Shown: piece by piece, positions 59,490 to 64,000 of the stretch | Numbering within the stretch: position 1 is the first letter of the stretch | Layout of the letters: every line of letters begins with the position of its first letter | Assembly: GCA_016704465.1 (NCBI GenBank) | Contig: JADJAD010000010.1 | Location: 1 to 64,000, forward strand | Direction: 5' to 3' | DNA: 64,000 bases | From: Gemmatimonadota bacterium | GTDB lineage: Bacteria; Gemmatimonadota; Gemmatimonadetes; Gemmatimonadales; Gemmatimonadaceae | Made by a program: the position numbers and the translations under genes | The notes under the pieces: model-generated | Databases searched by the model: none | The model's input: only the letters and a program-made list of their open reading frames with translations | Told to the model about the DNA's origin: nothing

Positions 59490-61445
59490 TTAGGTGACGA
59501 CATACGCCTCCATGGCGAAGTATTCAGCCAGCCCGAAGCGATCGAGCAAGGCGGCCGTGTCCTTGTTGCGTGCCTCGACCCGCTGCCAGAACTCACGATC
59601 GTCCTGGCCGGGGAAGGGGGCCGAGTCCTTCTGCGACTGGTGCTTGAAGATGGCCTGGAGCTTGAGCCGCAGTTCATCCTGCGAGATGGGGACCAGCCAC
59701 GTCGCCTCGGTGACGGGCCACTCCTGCCACGCTCCGCGATACAGCCAGACCTCGGGCCGCGTCACCGTCCCCTCGTCCCGCAGTTCGTTCATCGCCCCCT
59801 CGATCGCTTCCTTGCACATGCGGTGCGTGCCGTGCGGATCGGAGAGATCGCCCGCCACAAAGATGATGTCGGGGCGCGTCTCCTCGAGCAGCGCCTTCAC
59901 GATCGCGATGTCGGCCGGTCCGATGGCGTCCTTGCGCACCTGGCCGGTCTGGTAGAACGGCAGGTTCAGGAATCGCGCGTCGGCGCTCGACAGTCCCAGC
60001 GTCTCGATCCCCGAGATCGCCTCGGACTCGCGGATGATGCGCTTGATGTCCTGCACCTCCGTGCTGTCGACATCGCCCGGGTGCTTGTCGTCCAGGAATC
60101 GGTATACCCGGTCGCGCAGGGCATTGATGGCCGACTGGTCGAGCTGCCGATCCTGCGCGAGGCGCACGAGAAACTCCACGTAGCGGCGCACGTCGTGGTC
60201 GAACACGGCGATGTTGCCGCTGGTCATGTACGCGACCGTGAGCGCGTTCTCGTTCAGGAACAGCTTGCGCAGGATCCCGCCCATCGAGATGACGTCGTCG
60301 TCCGGATGCGGGGAGAAGACAACGATGCGCTGCCGCTGCGGGAGCTTGGACCGCCCCTTGATCCGGGCACCCAGGGCATTGAACACATGACCGTTCGCCT
60401 CACCCGCGCTGCCGAACTTCGCCACGAGCGACGACAGCTGGTGCTCGGCGTAGTCGCGCTCGGTGAGCTTCAGGATCGCCGTGTCGGTGGTGCGCGACAG
60501 CCAGGTCACGGCGCGGATGATCAGCGGCTCGGTCCAGGCGACTTCGTCCAGCAGCCACGGCGTGGCCACGCGCGTCAGGTCCGCGGCCGCGGCGTGGTCC
60601 ACGAAGAACGTGGTCGCCGGATGACGCTGCAGGAAGGTGGCCGCCACGTCGATCACGATCTCCCCCTCCACGGCGCGCCGGACGATCGCCGACTTGTGCT
60701 CGCCCGTCGCGATGATCGCGATCTCGCGCGCCGCCATGATCGTCGCCACGCCCATCGTGAGCGCCTCGCGCGGGACGTTTTCCTCACCGAAGAAGTCGGC
60801 AGCCGCATCGCGTCGGGTCACCATGTCCAGCGTGACGACACGCGTGCGGCTCTCGGCGCCCGAGCCGGGCTCGTTGAAGCCGATGTGGCCGGTCTTGCCG
60901 ATGCCGAGCAGCTGGAAGTCGATCCCGCCCGCCGCCTGAATGTCCGCCTCGTAGTCGGCGACGTGCTGGTCGACCTCGTCACGAGGCACATCCCCGCGCA
61001 GGATGTGCACGTTGGACCGCTCGATGTCGATATGGTCGAACAGGTTCTCCCACATGAAGCGATGGTAGGAGTGCACGTTGTCCGGCGACATCGGGTAGTA
61101 CTCATCGAGGTTGAAGCTGACGACGTGTCGGAAGGACAGCCCGTCGTCCCGGTGCATGCGGATGAGTTCGCGATACACGCCGATCGGCGTCGAACCGGTG
61201 GCGAGCCCGAGGACGCAGGCGCGACCCTCCCTGGCGCGCGCGCGGACCAGCGTCGCGATACGTTCGGCGACCAGTCGCGCAATGTCCTCGTGGGCGTCGA
61301 CCACGGCGGTGGAAATGCGCTCGCGCGCGTGGGCGTCGCCGGCGGGGGAACGCGAAAGCCCGCGATTCGTCGATTGCGGATCGCGGGCCTCGTCGTTCGC
61401 GGCGGCGCCAGGGGACTCGGTGGTCCCCGGAGCCGGTGGAATCAT
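59490..61445 (-). CDS. Fusion of glucosamine-6-phosphate deaminase (NagB) and PIG-L-type deacetylase
   Basis: A 651-residue two-domain protein. Residues about 45-300 are NagB, with GLATGSTPIGVYRELIRMH, SFNLDEYYPMSPDNVHSYHRFMWENLF, LLGIGKTGHIGFNEPGS and EHKSAIVRRAVEGE; it converts glucosamine-6-phosphate to fructose-6-phosphate and ammonia. Residues about 370-560 are a LmbE/PIG-L deacetylase with the metal motif VVFSPHPDDDVISMGG and DLSDPHGTHRM. N-acetyl removal and deamination thus sit in one chain. Such fusions are known in Bacteroidetes and relatives. The TAA stop lies in CCTAACG. Confidence 0.93.
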   Translation of the reverse strand: MIPPAPGTTESPGAAANDEARDPQSTNRGLSRSPAGDAHARERISTAVVDAHEDIARLVAERIATLVRARAREGRACVLGLATGSTPIGVYRELIRMHRDDGLSFRHVVSFNLDEYYPMSPDNVHSYHRFMWENLFDHIDIERSNVHILRGDVPRDEVDQHVADYEADIQAAGGIDFQLLGIGKTGHIGFNEPGSGAESRTRVVTLDMVTRRDAAADFFGEENVPREALTMGVATIMAAREIAIIATGEHKSAIVRRAVEGEIVIDVAATFLQRHPATTFFVDHAAAADLTRVATPWLLDEVAWTEPLIIRAVTWLSRTTDTAILKLTERDYAEHQLSSLVAKFGSAGEANGHVFNALGARIKGRSKLPQRQRIVVFSPHPDDDVISMGGILRKLFLNENALTVAYMTSGNIAVFDHDVRRYVEFLVRLAQDRQLDQSAINALRDRVYRFLDDKHPGDVDSTEVQDIKRIIRESEAISGIETLGLSSADARFLNLPFYQTGQVRKDAIGPADIAIVKALLEETRPDIIFVAGDLSDPHGTHRMCKEAIEGAMNELRDEGTVTRPEVWLYRGAWQEWPVTEATWLVPISQDELRLKLQAIFKHQSQKDSAPFPGQDDREFWQRVEARNKDTAALLDRFGLAEYFAMEAYVVT

Positions 61446-61451
61446 GGGTCG

Positions 61452-61808
61452 TTAGGCAGAGAAGGAACTTCCGCAGCCGCAGCCGCCGGTGGCATTCGGA
61501 TTCGTGAAGGTGAATCCCGAACCCTGCATCGACGAAACGTAGTCGATCACGACCTGGTTGATGTATTGCGCCGAGAACGGATCCACGAACATGCGGAACC
61601 CCTCGTGCTGGACGATCACGTCGTCCTCAGCAGCCGCGTCCTCGATGAGCAGCCCGTACTTGAAGCCGCTGCATCCGCCTGGCTGGACGCTGACCCGAAG
61701 CCCACCGACGTCGGGCGAGACCCCTTCGGCGTCCATGAAGCGCTTGACCTCGACCGCCGCGACCGGCGTAACGGTGACCATCACTTCCGGCTCCAAATTG
61801 GTGCTCAC
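61452..61808 (-). CDS. Iron-sulfur cluster insertion protein (ErpA/IscA family)
   Basis: A 118-residue A-type carrier. The three cysteines are GGCSGFKYG and the GGCGCGSSF end, spaced as in ErpA/IscA. GTG at 61808 is chosen because AGGAGG lies right before it; ATG at 61820 in frame would start inside that ribosome site. The TAA stop lies in GTTAGGC (read on the other strand). It delivers Fe-S clusters to apoproteins such as those of the act complex. Seven bases separate it from the NagB fusion start. Confidence 0.93.
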   Translation of the reverse strand: MSTNLEPEVMVTVTPVAAVEVKRFMDAEGVSPDVGGLRVSVQPGGCSGFKYGLLIEDAAAEDDVIVQHEGFRMFVDPFSAQYINQVVIDYVSSMQGSGFTFTNPNATGGCGCGSSFSA

Positions 61809-61851
61809 AGTTTCCTCCATATGCAACGTGTGGTCGCGAATTGCGACAGCA

Positions 61852-63086
61852 TCACTTGGTAATGTAGCGGCGGCTTGCGGGGCATTCAAGAATCGGGGCG
61901 TTTTCCGCGCACCCCTGAAGCAGTCCGAGCACGGCGTCTGCGACGGCGATGCGGACCTGGCCGATGCGCCGACTCTCGCGTGTCGGATTGACCCGGTTGG
62001 TCAGGAGCATGACGAACACGTCCTGGGCCGGGTCAATCCACAGTGACGTGCCCGTGAAGCCGGTGTGTCCGAACGCCTCGGCCGACATGCGGTGCCCGGC
62101 AGAGTTGGAGCCCGACGGCTTTTCCCACCCAAGGGCCCGGTGCGAGAGCGACCCGTCGGGCCGCGACGTGAATCGCGCGATGGTCACCGAGTCGAGGACG
62201 CGCGCGCCGTCCAGTTGGCCGTACTGCAGGTACATGCGCGCCAGGCGCGACAGGTCGGCCGCGGAGGAAAACAGCCCGGCGTGCGCGGCGATCCCACCCA
62301 GCGCAAAGGCGTTTTCGTCGTGCACCTCGCCTCGCAAGTGCCGCTGCCGCCAGGGATCCACTTCGGTGGGAGCAATTCGGGCACGCTTGGACGGCGAGGG
62401 GAGCCACGTGGTTTCGCGCATCGCGAGGGGGGCGAACACGTCGCGCGTGACCAACTCATTGAACGGAACCCCGGCCACGCGCGTGACGATCTCTCCCAGC
62501 AGGATGGCGCCGAGGTCGCTGTACACCATTCGAACGCCAGGCGCGGTGTCGAGCGGCGTCGCCAGCACGAGGGCCCGCGCTTGTGCCGGCGTGGTCGCTT
62601 CCTTGTACAGCGGGCGCCACGACGGCAGGCCGGACGAGTGCGTGAGCAGATGACGGACCGTCACGACAGACTTCCCCGGACCCGTCCATGTCGGGAGATA
62701 GCGCTGAACCGGCGCATCGAGGTCGAGACGACCGTCCTGAACCAGCCGCAGCACGCCCGAGGTGAGCCCGACGACCTTGGTGAGCGACGCGAGGTCCCAG
62801 AGCGTGTTGACGTCGGGCACGGGGGGATCGGCGGCGTCGAGCTGGCCGGCCGCGGAGCGTGCGAGGATGCCGCTGCGGGAGCCCACCAGGGCGACACCGC
62901 CCGGGAAGGCGCCGTCTCGCACCGCCTGTTGCATCACGAGGTCCAGGGGCGCCGCTGGAGCTCCACGAGGTCAATCCCACGGGCCGAGGCCTCCTCGGCG
63001 CGCACGCTCGGCAGGGGAGCCGGCGTTGGGCCCTGGCCGGGGAGACGACAGGCGGAGAGGGCGGCGACGGCCGCGACGCACGCCAT
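61852..63086 (-). CDS. Beta-lactamase-family serine hydrolase, lipoprotein (one frameshift)
   Basis: A class C beta-lactamase-like hydrolase of about 411 residues. The SxxK motif is DLASLTKVVGLT, the YxN-type motif YSDLGAIL, and HTGFTGTSLW near the end takes the KTG position. These proteins are usually peptidases or esterases rather than drug-resistance enzymes. A lipoprotein signal (MACVAAVAALSACRLPG, ATG at 63086) lies in another frame than the catalytic part; adding one base to GGGG at 62946-62949 joins them (IDLVELQRRPLDLVMQQAVRDG) into a 412-codon gene. The first start could lie further upstream. The 3' end is 44 bases from the ErpA start. Confidence 0.82.
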
Positions 63087-63308
63087 CGCGCGGGCGTGCG
63101 TCGCGTAGCGTCGATACGCGTGCGCACGTCCCTCCGCTCCAGAGCCTGGAGCAGGGGGACGGGTCGCGGCGGAGCACTCGATCGAACGGTCGTTCATCGT
63201 TCGGGTAGTGGATGAGGAGTTGCGCGACGGGCCGATCCCGCGCAGCTTCGCCAACTGGGGCGCACGAGCCATGAAGCGCGGGCGCGACACTTCGACGGCA
63301 GGATTTCG

Positions 63309-63632
63309 ATGCACCGATTGCTTTTCGTACTGCTGCTCTCTGCGGCCGCCTGCTCTCGGCAGGTCACCCTTCAGGCGACGCCCGCGCAAGCGGTCGAAGT
63401 CCAGCTCAAGGTCACCAATCGCGCCGCCCAGGCGGTGACCGTCTTCGTGGTGGACGGGGGAACAGAGTACACGCTGACGACCGTCGCCGCCAATTCCACC
63501 GAGATCATCCCCGTCCGAAACGTCGCCGCGGGTAGCACGGTCACGCTGCGTGCGACGCTCGCCGACGGCTCGCGTTCGTACACGCGGGGAAACGTCGTGC
63601 TGCGCGGGGTCTTCGAGTGGGAAGTGCCGTGA
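63309..63632 (+). CDS. Small lipoprotein of unknown function
   Basis: A 107-residue protein with a lipoprotein signal (MHRLLFVLLLSAAACSRQ). The mature part is a single beta-rich domain (LQATPAQAVEVQLKVTNRAAQAVTVFVVDGGTEYTLTTVAANSTEIIPVRNVAAGSTVTLRATLADGS), a pattern of alternating hydrophobic residues that suggests an immunoglobulin-like or transthyretin-like fold. I do not recognise the family. Confidence 0.75.
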   Translation: MHRLLFVLLLSAAACSRQVTLQATPAQAVEVQLKVTNRAAQAVTVFVVDGGTEYTLTTVAANSTEIIPVRNVAAGSTVTLRATLADGSRSYTRGNVVLRGVFEWEVP

Positions 63633-63764
63633 CGGCACGGACGTGACAGGGTTGTAAGTGATCGAAGGGCCGCGTACTTTTATGGGCTCGGTCGCCGCTG
63701 AGACCTTCGTGATCGCAGCGTTGCTCACGTTCGTGACCGAGTCGCCTCTCCACATTCCATCCGC

Positions 63765-64000
63765 ATGAAGACACTCTGGGAAGCGATCATTCGCGGCTAC
63801 CTCAAGGTGATCGCGCCGGTCGCGGATTGGATGGTTCGGAAGCGCATCAACCCAAATACGATTACCACCGTCGGCACGCTGTGCTCGATGACTGCTGGTG
63901 TGATCTACGCCACGGGACACATCGCCGTCGCCGGCTGGGTGCTGGGGCTCACGGCGTTGTTCGATGTGCTCGATGGCACCGTGGCGCGCCGAACGGGACG
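63765..64000 (+). CDS. CDP-alcohol phosphatidyltransferase (5' part)
   Basis: The first 78 codons of a membrane phospholipid-synthesis enzyme. The N-terminus is MKTLWEAIIRGYLKVIAPVADWMVRKRINPNTITTVGTLCSMTAGVIYATG, and the start of the catalytic signature DVLDGTVARRTG (D-x2-D-G-x2-A-R) is seen before the window ends. The substrate alcohol (glycerol phosphate, serine or inositol) cannot be told. Confidence 0.85.
   Translation, partial: MKTLWEAIIRGYLKVIAPVADWMVRKRINPNTITTVGTLCSMTAGVIYATGHIAVAGWVLGLTALFDVLDGTVARRTG

Noticed and set aside
58410..61862. Plus-strand open frame of about 1150 codons
   Set aside because: It is antisense to the symporter, NagB-PIG-L and ErpA genes, which all carry clear catalytic motifs on the minus strand.
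63181..63205. GAACG-GT-CGTTC palindrome as a TetR-type operator
   Set aside because: The half-sites are only five bases, no regulator gene is nearby and a promoter is not clear; too weak to report as a feature.

Overview
The window is one high-GC stretch (roughly 69-70 % G+C by eye) of a Gram-negative-type chromosome. It carries TonB/ExbB/ExbD genes, an alternative complex III operon, many lipoprotein signals, a Ser/Thr kinase with a C-terminal sensory/TPR-like half, and two large carbohydrate loci. I infer a Gemmatimonadota-like soil or freshwater heterotroph. There is no rRNA or marker protein here that proves this. Both ends cut genes: a DUF502 membrane protein on the left and a CDP-alcohol phosphatidyltransferase on the right.

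Layout. 1-2.0 kb (-): DUF502 protein and an MBL-fold/rhodanese sulfur enzyme. 2.3-4.1 kb (+): two-gene ABC-2 exporter. 4.3-5.5 kb (-): subtilisin-like lipoprotein. 5.8-6.05 kb: 13-bp minisatellite. 6.1-8.1 kb: arginine decarboxylase speA, convergent with superoxide dismutase. 9.0-18.9 kb: glycan locus 1, with a GH38 mannosidase-like enzyme, a DppBC-type permease pair, its binding protein and a heparinase II/III-like lyase with a CBM9-like tail. 18.9-22.8 kb: TrmJ-like methyltransferase, a GSA-aminotransferase-like enzyme and two amidohydrolases. 23.1-30.9 kb: actABCDEF, a quinol-oxidising respiratory complex behind a perfect TGTGA-N6-TCACA palindrome. 31.1-31.9 kb: thioredoxin and tRNA-Ala. 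32.1-35.2 kb: Ser/Thr kinase and peroxiredoxin. 35.2-45.3 kb: glycan locus 2, with two (alpha/alpha)6-barrel glycosidases and a complete MalFGK-type importer, all overlapping. 45.5-50.7 kb: four two-component genes. 51.0-54.6 kb: TonB-ExbB-ExbD-ExbD and a second TonB. 54.9-57.0 kb: dicarboxylate symporter and DedA. 57.0-61.4 kb (-): amino-sugar operon of NagB/PIG-L fusion, sodium symporter and BadF-type kinase. 61.5-63.1 kb (-): ErpA-type Fe-S carrier and a serine hydrolase. 63.3-64.0 kb: small lipoprotein and the partial CDP-alcohol transferase.

How it fits together. The organism seems equipped to degrade and import polysaccharide fragments (two loci plus an amino-sugar operon), take up large substrates through TonB systems and respire with alternative complex III. 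It detoxifies oxygen by-products with SOD, peroxiredoxin and thioredoxin.

Sequence-level points. Seven conserved genes are broken by one-base frame changes. Five of the breaks are one base missing from a short homopolymer, so I read them as sequencing or assembly errors rather than decay. Three unrelated intergenic spots carry tandem arrays with the same 13-bp period. The octamer CGTTAGGC is enriched and holds nearly all TTA leucine codons.
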